Source: Actinomycetota bacterium
Lineage (GTDB): Bacteria; Actinomycetota; UBA4738; HRBIN12
Direction: 5' to 3'
DNA length: 64,000 nucleotides
Assembly (NCBI GenBank): GCA_035697485.1
Contig: DASSCU010000056.1
Location: 62,001-126,000, forward strand
Positions within the stretch are counted from its first letter, which is position 1, and every line of letters starts with the position of its first letter. The notes under the pieces were generated by a model. That model was not told the origin of the DNA. It ran no database searches and was given only the letters and a program-made list of their open reading frames with translations. Positions 15,417 through 23,690 of this stretch are shown here, one piece after another. A program made the translations under genes and the position numbers.

Positions 15417-16790
15417 TCAGACCTGGCGTCGCGCGGCCACGGCTGCCGCGTCGGCCTCCCGTTCCCTGGCAAGCTCGTCGTAGGGCGCCCGGAACGCGTC
15501 GCGCGCGAGCTGCCGGTAGTTGAACCGGTCGGTCGCCAGCACCCAGACGCCGAGCACGAGGTAGACGATGCCCACGGCGACGCGCTCGATGCCGTGGTAC
15601 TGCTCGGGCACGATGCCGCCGAGGATGAACTGGCCCCAGAACAGGGCGAAGAGGAAGACGGCCTCGCGCAGCGACATCGTGAGGCTCGAGATCACGGCGA
15701 CGGCGAAGAACGACTGCGCGGCGGTGAGGAACAGCTCCTCGCGCTGCACGGTGTCGAGCGGGAGCCCGTGGAGCCCACCGGCGGCGATCGAGAAGACGAT
15801 CGGCAGCGTGCCGACGAGCAGCGTCCACTGGTTGACCTTCGACGAGACGAGCGTGCCGAGGCCCGCGCTCGTGTTCAGTCGCCAGGCATAGAGACCGGCG
15901 ATCAGCAGCTCGGGCGCCTCCGACGCGAGCGGTGCGACCCACTGCACGAGCAGGAACTCGCTCACCCCGAGGGCCTCGCCCGAGAGGACCAGGGCCTCGG
16001 CGAAACGCTCCGCAAACAGCAGGATCACCGCGGCGGCGAAGACCGCGATCGCCCCCACCGTGAGTCGCCGAGGCAGGGTGCCGAACGTGCCGAGGTACCT
16101 CGCCGGGCCGACGAGGTGTGGTTCCTCGGCCGGGGCCCTCGAGACCCTGATCGAGTAGGCGACGAAGATCGCGATCAGGATCGCCGCATCGACCAGCGTC
16201 ACGGAGTGCTTCAGCGGCAGCGTGAGCGAGTAGATCGTGGCCACGGCCAGGTAGCCGATCTCGATCGAGTGCTCGCGGTCGAGGCGCACGCCTTCCCATC
16301 GGCCGTTCGCGGCCCTCACGAGGCGGTTGTTCCGCTTGAGCCGGAAGTAGGCGATGAAGATCACCATCGTCCAGCCGACGCCGATCAGCAGGCGGTTCGC
16401 ACCGGTCATGTTCGCGAGGGCGAGATGGCACGGCGACTCAGTGCCGCCATCGAGCGGCAGGCACGCAGCCCCCGTCTGGGCGAACGACTCACCGCCCTTC
16501 TTCGCGAAGACGAAGTCGACCGCGTACTCGGGCAGCACGGCGATCAACGCGAGGATCGCGATCGCCAGCCCCGCCGAGATGTCGAGCTGTGCGACCTCGG
16601 CGGCCCACGAGAGCATGAAGGCGGCGCCGACGATCGCGACGCCGAACAGGAACGCCTCGATCGGATGGGAGATGTCCGGGTGCGTGAATCGCACGACGAA
16701 CCCTGGGACCGTGAGCGCGAAGGCGACCGCGATCTCGATCTTGGCGCGCGCCGGGTGGACGTCGGTCAGGTCGTCGTGCAGGGTCGTCAT
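15417..16790 (-). CDS. Ca2+/cation antiporter (CaCA family)
   Basis: A 457-residue membrane protein with two homologous halves, each with an alpha-repeat. First repeat: FMLSWAAEVAQLDISAGLAI and AVLPEYAVDFVFAKKGGES; second: VQWVAPLASEAPELLIAGLY with the Glu-x-x-x-Glu acidic pair and SSKVNQWTLLVGTLPIVFS. This is the Na+/Ca2+ or H+/Ca2+ exchanger fold (YrbG/ChaA group). The first repeat is extended by an insertion with three cysteines and an acidic patch (around ACLPLDGGTESPCHLAL). It would export Ca2+ or Na+ against a proton or sodium gradient. ATG at 16790, TAGGCT 9 nt upstream. Confidence 0.85.
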   Translation of the reverse strand: MTTLHDDLTDVHPARAKIEIAVAFALTVPGFVVRFTHPDISHPIEAFLFGVAIVGAAFMLSWAAEVAQLDISAGLAIAILALIAVLPEYAVDFVFAKKGGESFAQTGAACLPLDGGTESPCHLALANMTGANRLLIGVGWTMVIFIAYFRLKRNNRLVRAANGRWEGVRLDREHSIEIGYLAVATIYSLTLPLKHSVTLVDAAILIAIFVAYSIRVSRAPAEEPHLVGPARYLGTFGTLPRRLTVGAIAVFAAAVILLFAERFAEALVLSGEALGVSEFLLVQWVAPLASEAPELLIAGLYAWRLNTSAGLGTLVSSKVNQWTLLVGTLPIVFSIAAGGLHGLPLDTVQREELFLTAAQSFFAVAVISSLTMSLREAVFLFALFWGQFILGGIVPEQYHGIERVAVGIVYLVLGVWVLATDRFNYRQLARDAFRAPYDELAREREADAAAVAARRQV

Positions 16791-16818
16791 GCGAGCGGCA
16801 GCCTACCCCGCGACGAGG

Positions 16819-17766
16819 TCAGTCGCTGGCGGTGGGGCTGGGCGGCACGTTCTTCTTGAACAGCATGCCGTCCTGCTTCGCGTCGGCCACGATCGCGCGC
16901 GCACGCGCCATGTCGAGCGTGACGACCGAAGTGCCGCCGACCATGCCGGTCCCGCCGGGCAGCACGACGTTCTGCACCTTCGCCGGCGGCACCTTCGAGG
17001 ATGTGAAGGCGAGTGCCATGACCTCCGACAACGGGATCTCGGTCTCGATGTTTCGCATGCCTGCCCCGAGCCAGGTGAACAGGCGGGCCTGGTCGGCGCG
17101 GAACTCCTTCTTGAACTGCGTGAGCGAGGCCAGGATCAGCCGGCCGCCGTTCTCCTGCCGGCCGAAGTCGCCCTGCTCGAGGCTGTGACGGTCGCGCGAG
17201 AACGCGAGGGCCTCCGGTCCGGTGAACCGCTGGACCCCCGGCTGGAAGTCGCTGCGGGAGTACGAGTCGACCATCGGGAACGGCACGTCGACCGTGAGGC
17301 CGCCGACCGCGTTGATCATGTCGGTGAAGCCCCAGAACGTCGTGAGCGCCCAGTAGTCAATCGTGACGCCGAAGTTCTGCTCCATCGTGGCAACCATGAG
17401 CTCGGGACCGCCGTAGACCATCGAGGAGTTGATCTTGCCGCTGCCATGGCCGGGGATCGGCATGTAGGAGTCGCGCGGCACGCCGACCAGCACCGCCCGC
17501 TTCTTCGCAGGGTTCAAGAAGATCATGTGCAGCGAGTCACCGAGCGAACGCATCACGTTCTCGCCCTCGCGGGCCCCCGAGCCGATCGCGAGGATCACGA
17601 CCGGCTTGGACCCGGTGAGCGACGGCGTGAACCCGGCGTGCGCCTTGCCCATCACGACGCCGGTCGACTGTGCCCGAGCGGCCACGGTGCCGCTCAGCGC
17701 GCCGAGGCTCGACCCCAGCACCCAGGCCACCAGGGCGACCAAGATGAACGTCGCGCGGCGCCTCAC
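16819..17766 (-). CDS. LytR-CpsA-Psr (LCP) family protein
   Basis: A 315-residue protein with an N-terminal membrane anchor (ATFILVALVAWVLGSSLGAL) and the LCP domain outside. Family motifs are clear: AVLVGVPRDSYMPIPGHGSG, INSSMVYGGPELM, DMINAVGGLTVDVPF and the Arg-rich AFSRDRHSLEQGDFGRQENG. LCP proteins transfer polymers such as teichoic acid, arabinogalactan or capsule from lipid carriers to peptidoglycan. The GTG at 17766 was chosen because it overlaps the stop of the upstream gene (GTGA); the longer frame would run through that gene. Confidence 0.87.
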   Translation of the reverse strand: MRRRATFILVALVAWVLGSSLGALSGTVAARAQSTGVVMGKAHAGFTPSLTGSKPVVILAIGSGAREGENVMRSLGDSLHMIFLNPAKKRAVLVGVPRDSYMPIPGHGSGKINSSMVYGGPELMVATMEQNFGVTIDYWALTTFWGFTDMINAVGGLTVDVPFPMVDSYSRSDFQPGVQRFTGPEALAFSRDRHSLEQGDFGRQENGGRLILASLTQFKKEFRADQARLFTWLGAGMRNIETEIPLSEVMALAFTSSKVPPAKVQNVVLPGGTGMVGGTSVVTLDMARARAIVADAKQDGMLFKKNVPPSPTASD

Positions 17767-18488
17767 GATGCCTCGGCCTCCGACGGCTCGGCGCCGCCGC
17801 TCGCACCCGGCGAGCCCGACGCGCTCGGCTTCGGCTCGCGCTCCTCGTCGCTGCGCTGCACCGAGAACGAGACCACGAGCCACTCGCCGTCCACCTTCTC
17901 GAAGACGAACTGCCCCTTGCTGATCATCTCCACCTGGCCGTCGGCGCCCGTGCCGCGGGCGACGAAGCGCGCACTCCCCTCGACGGCGCGGGGAACACGC
18001 GACGGATCGAGGAGCACATGGACTTTGAGCGTGCTCGGCATCGGTTTGATCGACTCGAACGCCTCACCGGCCTCGGGTCCCGCCGTCAGCACCTCGAGAT
18101 GAGCCTCGGCCGCGTCGCGGGCGTCGCCGGAGAAGAACTCGAACACGTCGTCGTACTCGCCGTCCATCCAGTTGCCCGGGTCGAGGAACGCCATGGTGTA
18201 GAGGTCGTCGAGCTGCTGCGTGACGGCCTCGGAGGGCGCCTGCGCAGCCGCGACGGCTGCCTGATGATTCGGCTTCGCCGAGGTCTCGACCGCCTTCGGC
18301 TTGCCGGCATCGAACGCGAACTCGGGGGTCTCGGGGGTGTCGTCGCGGACGAGGTCAGCCAGCGGCCCGGCCTCACCACCGGACAGCGAGAAGACCGCCA
18401 CCACCGCGAGCGCGACGACCACGAGGGCGCCGACGATCAGGAGGGGCTTCTTCCGGGAAGGGGTGGCTACGTGCCGACCATCTGCCAA
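17763..18488 (-). CDS. Membrane-anchored protein of unknown function, upstream of LCP gene
   Basis: A 241-residue protein with a short basic N-terminus, one membrane helix at about residues 15-36 (LLIVGALVVVALAVVAVFSL) and an extracytoplasmic part. The core from about residue 85 to 215 (LDDLYTMAFLDPGNWMDGEY ... GQFVFEKVDGEWLVVSFSVQ) looks like an NTF2/SnoaL-type alpha+beta domain, ending in a Ser/Pro/Glu-rich tail. It is co-translated with the LCP gene and may help in cell-wall polymer attachment, but this rests on position only. A TAGGCT hexamer lies 9 nt before the ATG. Confidence 0.65.
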   Translation of the reverse strand: MADGRHVATPSRKKPLLIVGALVVVALAVVAVFSLSGGEAGPLADLVRDDTPETPEFAFDAGKPKAVETSAKPNHQAAVAAAQAPSEAVTQQLDDLYTMAFLDPGNWMDGEYDDVFEFFSGDARDAAEAHLEVLTAGPEAGEAFESIKPMPSTLKVHVLLDPSRVPRAVEGSARFVARGTGADGQVEMISKGQFVFEKVDGEWLVVSFSVQRSDEEREPKPSASGSPGASGGAEPSEAEAS

Positions 18489-18614
18489 AACGTGCGGAGC
18501 CTACCGGCGGCGGGGGACCGCGCCAACGACATCGGCGTGAGATTTCCGTGACGGGTACGATGTGTGGCGTCGCAACAGGTGTGCCGGGAAGACTGGTCGG
18601 CGGGAGGAGTCGTC

Positions 18615-20051
18615 ATGTCCGAACCGGTCGCTCCCGACGCGCCTTCGCCTTCCCGGCACGACGCCCTCGCCGAGGTCCGGCCTCCCTGGTCGAGGTCGGA
18701 TCGGCTCGTGCCGAGGCGGGTCGTCCAGCCCTTGCAGGAATTCCTGCAGACCTCGACCGCGAGTGCTTCGCTGCTATTCCTGGCGGTGATCGTCGCGCTG
18801 GTGTGGGCGAATTCCCCGTGGAAGGCCGGCTACGAGGCGTTGTTCTCCACCGAGTTGGCGATCAGGATCGGCTCCCTGGTCGATCTCGACGAGGATCTGC
18901 ACTTCTGGGTCAACGACGGATTGATGGCGTTGTTCTTCCTCGTGGTCGGCCTCGAGATCAAGCGCGAGGTCGTCTCGGGCGAGCTGCGGCAGCTCCGCGT
19001 CGCCGCCCTGCCGATCATGGCCGCGATCGGCGGCATGGTGGCGCCCGCCCTGATCTACCTGGCCGTCGCGGGTGGCGGCGAGACCGGCCGGGGGTGGGGT
19101 ATCCCGATGGCCACCGACATCGCCTTCGCGCTCGGGGTGCTGGCCCTGGCCGCGTCGTACGCCTCGCCCAGGCTGAAGCCGCTGCTGCTCACGCTTGCGA
19201 TCGTCGACGACATCGGCGCGATCATCGTGATCGCGATCTTCTACACGGGCGGTGTCGACGCGACCGCGCTGATTGCCGCGTTCGGGACCGTCGGGCTGAT
19301 CGCGATCGCGAACGCGGTGCACATCCGGTTCATCCTCCTCTACGTGCTGCTCGGCGCGGCGCTCTGGTACGCGACGTATCAGGCGGGGATCCATCCCACG
19401 ATCGCCGGCGTGGTCCTGGGGCTGCTGACTCCTGCGGCCCCGTTCCAGCGTCCGGCGGCGGTCAGCGAGCAGGCTCGTCGCACCGCCGACGAGACGAGCG
19501 ACGATCCCACGGCGGTCGACGACGATGCCCAGTGGTGGATGCGGCTCGCGTGGCTCTCCCGTGAGGCGGTCTCGCCGCTCGTCCGAACCGAGCACGCGCT
19601 GCTGCCCTGGACGAGCTTCGTCATCCTCCCGATCTTCGCGCTCGCGAACGCGGGCGTCGAACTCTCGCTCACGCGGCTCGGGGCCTCGCTGACCGCCCCC
19701 GTCTCGGTGGGCATCTTCCTCGGCCTGGTGCTCGGCAAGCCGGTGGGTGTGCTCCTGGGCTCGTTCATCACGGTGCGCACCGGCTTGGGACGCCTGGGCG
19801 GGGACGTCGGCTGGGGCGATCTGACGGGCATGGGCATGACCGCCGGCATCGGGTTCACCGTGGCCCTCTTCATCGCCGAGCTCGCGTTCCCCCCTGGGCC
19901 GAGGCTCGACGAGGCGAAGACTGCCATCCTGGCTGCATCGCTGGTCGCGGGCGTCGCCGGCTACCTCATCCTTCGGGTGGCGCCGTCGCCAGGCGTCGAT
20001 CCCGGCGACACCGTTCAGAGCGACGCCCTTCAGCGCGACGCCGCTCAGTAG
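18615..20051 (+). CDS. nhaA: Na+/H+ antiporter NhaA
   Basis: A 478-residue antiporter that exports Na+ (Li+) in exchange for protons. The NhaA hallmarks are present: VNDGLMALFFLVVGLEIKRE, MATDIAFALGVLALA and LLLTLAIVDDIGAIIVIAIF with the paired Asp residues that bind the ion. It is longer than the E. coli protein (388) because of an N-terminal extension of about 45 residues and a hydrophilic insertion of about 55 residues (QARRTADETSDDPTAVDDDA). The ATG at 18615 follows a GGGAGGAG ribosome binding site. A TACGAT hexamer at 18556-18561 may be the -10. Confidence 0.9.
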   Translation: MSEPVAPDAPSPSRHDALAEVRPPWSRSDRLVPRRVVQPLQEFLQTSTASASLLFLAVIVALVWANSPWKAGYEALFSTELAIRIGSLVDLDEDLHFWVNDGLMALFFLVVGLEIKREVVSGELRQLRVAALPIMAAIGGMVAPALIYLAVAGGGETGRGWGIPMATDIAFALGVLALAASYASPRLKPLLLTLAIVDDIGAIIVIAIFYTGGVDATALIAAFGTVGLIAIANAVHIRFILLYVLLGAALWYATYQAGIHPTIAGVVLGLLTPAAPFQRPAAVSEQARRTADETSDDPTAVDDDAQWWMRLAWLSREAVSPLVRTEHALLPWTSFVILPIFALANAGVELSLTRLGASLTAPVSVGIFLGLVLGKPVGVLLGSFITVRTGLGRLGGDVGWGDLTGMGMTAGIGFTVALFIAELAFPPGPRLDEAKTAILAASLVAGVAGYLILRVAPSPGVDPGDTVQSDALQRDAAQ

Positions 20052-20557
20052 GCCTGGAAGCGCCCGGTCTCGAGCCACGCTCGGTAGAGCTCGAACCCCA
20101 CGCGCGTGGAGCGCAGCAGCGGTTGGGGCGGATCGTCGAGGTCGACCCAGGCGATCTCACCCATCTCCTCCCCGTCGCCCACCGGCTCGCCCCGCCAACG
20201 GCGCAGCACGAACCACAGCCCGAAGTAGTGCGTCACGTCGCCGTTGGGGTACGTCTCGAGGTGGTTGTCGACGCGCGAGATGCAGGCGAACGCCTCGAGG
20301 TCGGCGGGGTCGGCGTCGAGGCCGACCTCTTCGCGCAGCTCGGTGACGGCGGTGTCGGTGAAGCTCGAACCCCGCTCGGCGCCGCCCCCGGGGATCGCCC
20401 ACATGCCGTTGTCGAGTCGGTGGGCCACCAGCACCCGGCCGTCGTCGCGCACGACCATCACGCTGGCACCGGGCCACAGCACGAGATCGGTGCCGACCTT
20501 CTGACGGACGCGCCACAGCGTGGTGCCCTCGAACCCCATCGCGCGACATGCTCCCAT
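20045..20557 (-). CDS. Nudix hydrolase
   Basis: A 170-residue (ATG at 20557) or 164-residue (ATG at 20539) cytoplasmic hydrolase of nucleoside-diphosphate-linked compounds. The Nudix box is GGAERGSSFTDTAVTELREE followed by VGL: the E-L-x-E-E metal-binding core is intact, but the upstream Glu of the consensus is Ser and the Arg before the core Glu is Thr, so activity may be altered. Substrate unknown. The end overlaps the convergent nhaA gene by 7 bp. The upstream frame extension overlaps the hppA promoter and is not used. Confidence 0.78.
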   Translation of the reverse strand: MGACRAMGFEGTTLWRVRQKVGTDLVLWPGASVMVVRDDGRVLVAHRLDNGMWAIPGGGAERGSSFTDTAVTELREEVGLDADPADLEAFACISRVDNHLETYPNGDVTHYFGLWFVLRRWRGEPVGDGEEMGEIAWVDLDDPPQPLLRSTRVGFELYRAWLETGRFQAY

Positions 20558-20607
20558 GAGCGTCGTCGTGCGCGGCATCCGCGCAGGTCGCAAGGGGAAG
20601 CGTTCCC

Positions 20608-20613
20608 TATACT
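20608..20613 (+). promoter_or_regulatory. -10 hexamer of hppA
   Basis: TATACT is the best -10 element in this GC-rich gap, 63 bp before the hppA ATG. No good -35 is visible at 17-18 bp. Confidence 0.5.
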
Positions 20614-20676
20614 GCACCGGTCGCCCGGCCTGCTCGGGCGCCCCAGAGAGGACTCCACCCGACTTCAGGAGGTTGC

Positions 20677-22971
20677 ATGTTCCGCGTCCTTGCCCAGGAA
20701 GGCGGCCCGCTCGAGGTCACCTTCGGGTCGTTCGAGAACACGTGGCTCTGGATCGTGCTCGCGATCTCGCTCGTGGCGCTCGCCTTCGCCTGGTACCTGC
20801 GGGCGAAGGTGCTCGCTGAGGGCGAGGGCAGTGACAAGATGCGCGAGATCGCGACCGCGATCCAAGAGGGCGCGAAGGCCTACCTCAGGCGGCAGTTCAG
20901 CACGCTCAGCATCTTCCTCGGCATCCTGACCGTGGTGCTGTTCTTCGCGCTGCCCGTCTCCGACGCCGTCACGACGACCCTGCTCGGCATGTCACCGGAG
21001 CTGTCGATCCGGGTCGGACGTTCGATCGCCTTCCTGCTCGGCGCCGGCGCCTCGATGCTGACGGGGTACGCGGGCATGTGGCTCGCCGTGCGTGCCAACG
21101 TGCGCACAGCGAACGCCGCGAAGGAATCCGGCCTTCGCAAGGCGCTCACGATCGCGTTCCGCGCCGGCGGCGTCGCCGGCATGTTCACGGTCGGCCTCGG
21201 CCTGTTCGGGGCGACGCTGATCCTCATCATCTTCGAAGGCGACGCGACCAGCGTGCTGGTCGGCTTCGGCTTCGGTGGCGCGCTGCTCGCGATGTTCATG
21301 CGGGTGGGCGGCGGCATCTTCACGAAGGCGGCCGACGTCGGCGCCGACCTGGTGGGCAAGATCGAGCAGGGCATCCCCGAGGACGACCCGCGCAACGCCG
21401 CCACGATCGCCGACAACGTGGGCGACAACGTCGGCGACTGCGCCGGCATGGCGGCCGACCTGTTCGAGAGCTACGAGGTGACGCTGGTCGCCGCCTTGAT
21501 CCTGGGTGCGGCGGCGTTCGCCGACAGTGAGATCGGCGCGATCGCGGGCGTGATGTTCCCGCTGTTCGTGCGCGCGGTCGGCGTCGTCACGTCGATCATC
21601 GGCATCATGGCCGTGACGCCGCGCTCCGAGGAAGAGCACGGCATGAAGGCGATCAACCGTGGCTTCTTCCTGTCGGCCGTGATCTCCGCGGTGGTCGTGA
21701 TGATCATCTCGGTCACCTACATGGAGAGCTGGCGACCCGGCGTCGCGGTCGCGATCGGCCTGGTGCTCGCCTCGATCATCCAGATCCTCACCCAGTACTT
21801 CACCGACACGAAGTACAAGCCCGTGAAGGAGGTCGCCGACTCGACGGTGACCGGTCCCGCCACGACCGTGCTCTCGGGCTTCTCCGTCGGCCTCGAATCG
21901 GCCGTGTGGGCCGCGCTCGTGGTCGCCGGCACGATCATGGCTGCGTTCCTGCTCGCGGACCCGGAGTCCACGAACCTGTTCGCCGAGCGCCTGTACTTCA
22001 TCGCGTTGTCGGGCATGGGCATGCTCACGACCGTTGGCGTCGTCGTCTCGATGGACACCTACGGCCCGATCAGCGACAACGCGCAGGGCATCGCCGAGAT
22101 GTCGGGCGAGTTCGAGGGCCGGCCGGCGGAGATCCTCGGCGGCCTCGACGCCGTCGGCAATTCGACGAAGGCCATCACGAAGGGTCTTGCGATCGCGACC
22201 GCGGTGATCGCGGCGACGTCGCTGTTCGGCTCGTTCGAGGAGGCGCTGAAGGAAGCCGGGTTCACGTTCGAAGGCATCCGCATCGACCGGCCCGACGTCC
22301 TCGTCGGGCTCCTGGCGGGCGGCACGATCGCGTTCCTGTTCAGCTCGCTCGCGATCCGCGCGGTCGGCCGTGCCGCGGCGCAGGTCGTGGTCGAAGTGCG
22401 CAAGCAGTTCCGCGAGAACCCAGGCATCATGGACTACTCGGTCAAGCCCGACTACGCGCGGGTCGTCGACATCTGCACGAAGACCTCGCTGCGGGAGCTC
22501 CTCACACCCGGCCTCTTGGCGGTGCTCTCACCGGTGATCGCCGGCTTCCTTCTGAAGGAAGAGGCGCTCGGCGGGTTCCTCGCCGGCGCGATCGTCACAG
22601 GGCAGCTGATGGCCGTGATGTTGTCGAACTCCGGCGGCGCGTGGGACAACGCGAAGAAGTACATCGAGGAGGGCCACTTCGGCGGCAAAGGCTCCGACGC
22701 CCACAAGGCGGCGGTGATCGGCGACACGGTCGGTGACCCGTTCAAGGACACTGCCGGACCGGCGCTGAACCCGCTGATCAAGGTGATGAACCTCGTCGCG
22801 CTGCTGATCGCGCCGCTCGTCGTCCAGTACGCCGACGAGACCGCGGTGCGCATCGCGATCGGAGTGCTGGCAGCGGTGATCCTCGGGACCTCGATCTACG
22901 TGTCGAAGGCCCGCAAGTCCGAGCTCGACGCAGCCGCGGAGTTCGCCGACAAGGCCGCCGTGAGCGCCTGA
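20677..22971 (+). CDS. hppA: Membrane-bound proton-pumping pyrophosphatase, K+-independent type
   Basis: A 764-residue integral membrane protein with about 16 helices that couples PPi hydrolysis to H+ transport. The substrate site reads DVGADLVGKIEQGIPEDDPR and ADNVGDNVGDCAGMAADLFE. Near residue 494 the sequence is GNSTKAITKG: Lys in place of the Ala of K+-dependent enzymes, the known mark of the K+-independent H+-pumping subfamily. A strong ribosome binding site (CAGGAGG) precedes the ATG. It supplies proton motive force during energy stress and would help drive NhaA and the proton-coupled K+ importers in this region. The OB-fold gene follows after 28 bp. Confidence 0.95.
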   Translation: MFRVLAQEGGPLEVTFGSFENTWLWIVLAISLVALAFAWYLRAKVLAEGEGSDKMREIATAIQEGAKAYLRRQFSTLSIFLGILTVVLFFALPVSDAVTTTLLGMSPELSIRVGRSIAFLLGAGASMLTGYAGMWLAVRANVRTANAAKESGLRKALTIAFRAGGVAGMFTVGLGLFGATLILIIFEGDATSVLVGFGFGGALLAMFMRVGGGIFTKAADVGADLVGKIEQGIPEDDPRNAATIADNVGDNVGDCAGMAADLFESYEVTLVAALILGAAAFADSEIGAIAGVMFPLFVRAVGVVTSIIGIMAVTPRSEEEHGMKAINRGFFLSAVISAVVVMIISVTYMESWRPGVAVAIGLVLASIIQILTQYFTDTKYKPVKEVADSTVTGPATTVLSGFSVGLESAVWAALVVAGTIMAAFLLADPESTNLFAERLYFIALSGMGMLTTVGVVVSMDTYGPISDNAQGIAEMSGEFEGRPAEILGGLDAVGNSTKAITKGLAIATAVIAATSLFGSFEEALKEAGFTFEGIRIDRPDVLVGLLAGGTIAFLFSSLAIRAVGRAAAQVVVEVRKQFRENPGIMDYSVKPDYARVVDICTKTSLRELLTPGLLAVLSPVIAGFLLKEEALGGFLAGAIVTGQLMAVMLSNSGGAWDNAKKYIEEGHFGGKGSDAHKAAVIGDTVGDPFKDTAGPALNPLIKVMNLVALLIAPLVVQYADETAVRIAIGVLAAVILGTSIYVSKARKSELDAAAEFADKAAVSA

Positions 22972-22999
22972 GGTCGCGAACCGGGAGGGTGCAGACTGC

Positions 23000-23365
23000 A
23001 TGAGCGCGCTCCGTCGCTGGCTCGATCGATTGACCGAGAGCGACGAGGCGCGCCTCGAGGCCGAGACCCAGGATTGGGCCGACTCCGTCCCGGGCAGCGT
23101 GCGCCTCGGCCTGGCGCCGATGCGTGAACGGGTGAAGATCGCGGGCATCATCCGGCGCATCACGGTGCTGCCGATGAGCGGTCATGAGTCGCTCGAGGCG
23201 CTGGTGTCCGACGGCACGGGTGAGGCGCTCGTCGTCTTCATGGGACGCCGCGGCATCGGTGGCTTCACGCTCGGCACCAAGGTCGTCGTCGAGGGTGTGC
23301 TGGGCGAGCAGCGCGGCGGCGGTCCCCCCAAGATGATCAACCCCCGCCTCGAGTTCAGCGCCTGA
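23000..23365 (+). CDS. OB-fold nucleic-acid-binding domain protein
   Basis: A 121-residue soluble protein. An N-terminal helix (WLDRLTESDEARLEAETQDW) is followed by an OB-fold of the tRNA_anti/aspS-like type: ERVKIAGIIRRITVLP, LEALVSDGTGEALVVFMGRR, GTKVVVEGVLGEQRG and a final INPRLEF strand. Similar proteins in actinobacteria often sit beside the trk/K+ uptake or hppA genes; the ligand is not known. Ribosome binding site GGGAGGG at 22983-22989, so probably in an operon with hppA. Confidence 0.75.
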   Translation: MSALRRWLDRLTESDEARLEAETQDWADSVPGSVRLGLAPMRERVKIAGIIRRITVLPMSGHESLEALVSDGTGEALVVFMGRRGIGGFTLGTKVVVEGVLGEQRGGGPPKMINPRLEFSA

Positions 23366-23412
23366 GGCGCCGCGCGATATATCCGCCTCCCGGCGCGGCG
23401 ATCGCGCCGACC

Positions 23413-23494
23413 GTCAAGGGCGCGTGAAAGGCGCGCATCCGCACGTCAAGGGCGCGTCAAGACCACTGCCGGGCAACCACTTCGGTCCTACGCT
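23413..23494 (+). promoter_or_regulatory. kdp promoter with KdpE-like direct repeats
   Basis: Direct repeats GTCAAGGGCGC (23413), GTGAAAGGCGC (23424), GTCAAGGGCGC (23445) and GTCAAG (23456) are spaced 11, 21 (11+10) and 11 bp, one per DNA turn, as expected for an OmpR-family activator such as KdpE. A TACGCT -10 lies at 23489-23494; at 17-18 bp upstream there is no good -35, which fits activator dependence. The predicted start of transcription falls at about 23501, where a GTG opens an 11-codon frame overlapping the next gene. The same 11-11-10-11 array occurs at 34837. Confidence 0.7.
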
Positions 23495-23523
23495 GGCACC
23501 GTGGTACATCGAAAGAGGCCGCC

Positions 23524-23607
23524 GTGGCTGATGTGATCTTCGTGGTCGTGACGCTCGCCGCGTTCGCCACGCTCCTGCTGCTCGTGCGGGGGGTGGATCG
23601 GCTGTGA
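23524..23607 (+). CDS. 27-residue membrane peptide preceding kdpF
   Basis: A GTG-started frame of 27 codons, MADVIFVVVTLAAFATLLLL followed by VRGVDRL. It is one hydrophobic helix with a charged end and overlaps the kdpF start (GTGA), so it is the first gene of the kdp operon. A GAAAGAGG ribosome binding site lies just upstream. Similar tiny proteins sit in front of kdpF in other actinobacteria as far as I recall; it may be a second KdpF-like stabilising subunit or a regulatory peptide. Function unproven. Confidence 0.65.
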   Translation: MADVIFVVVTLAAFATLLLLVRGVDRL

Positions 23608-23690
23608 CCGACGATGTCGTTGGCATCCTGCTGGCGATCGGGCTGATCGTCTACCTCGTGACCGCCCTCGCGTTCCCGGAGCGGTTCTGA
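23604..23690 (+). CDS. kdpF: KdpF subunit of the K+-transporting ATPase
   Basis: A 28-residue single-helix peptide from the GTG at 23604: a short acidic start, then GILLAIGLIVYLVTALAFPE and a final RF. This is the length and pattern of KdpF (about 29 residues in E. coli), which stabilises the KdpFABC complex in the membrane. It overlaps the preceding small frame by 4 bp, and its stop codon shares one base with the kdpA start. Confidence 0.85.
   Translation: MTDDVVGILLAIGLIVYLVTALAFPERF

Noticed and set aside
23368-23400. Short inverted repeat CGCCGCGC...GCGCGGCG after the OB-fold gene as a terminator
   Set aside because: Only 8 bp with a 17-nt loop in very GC-rich DNA; too weak to call.
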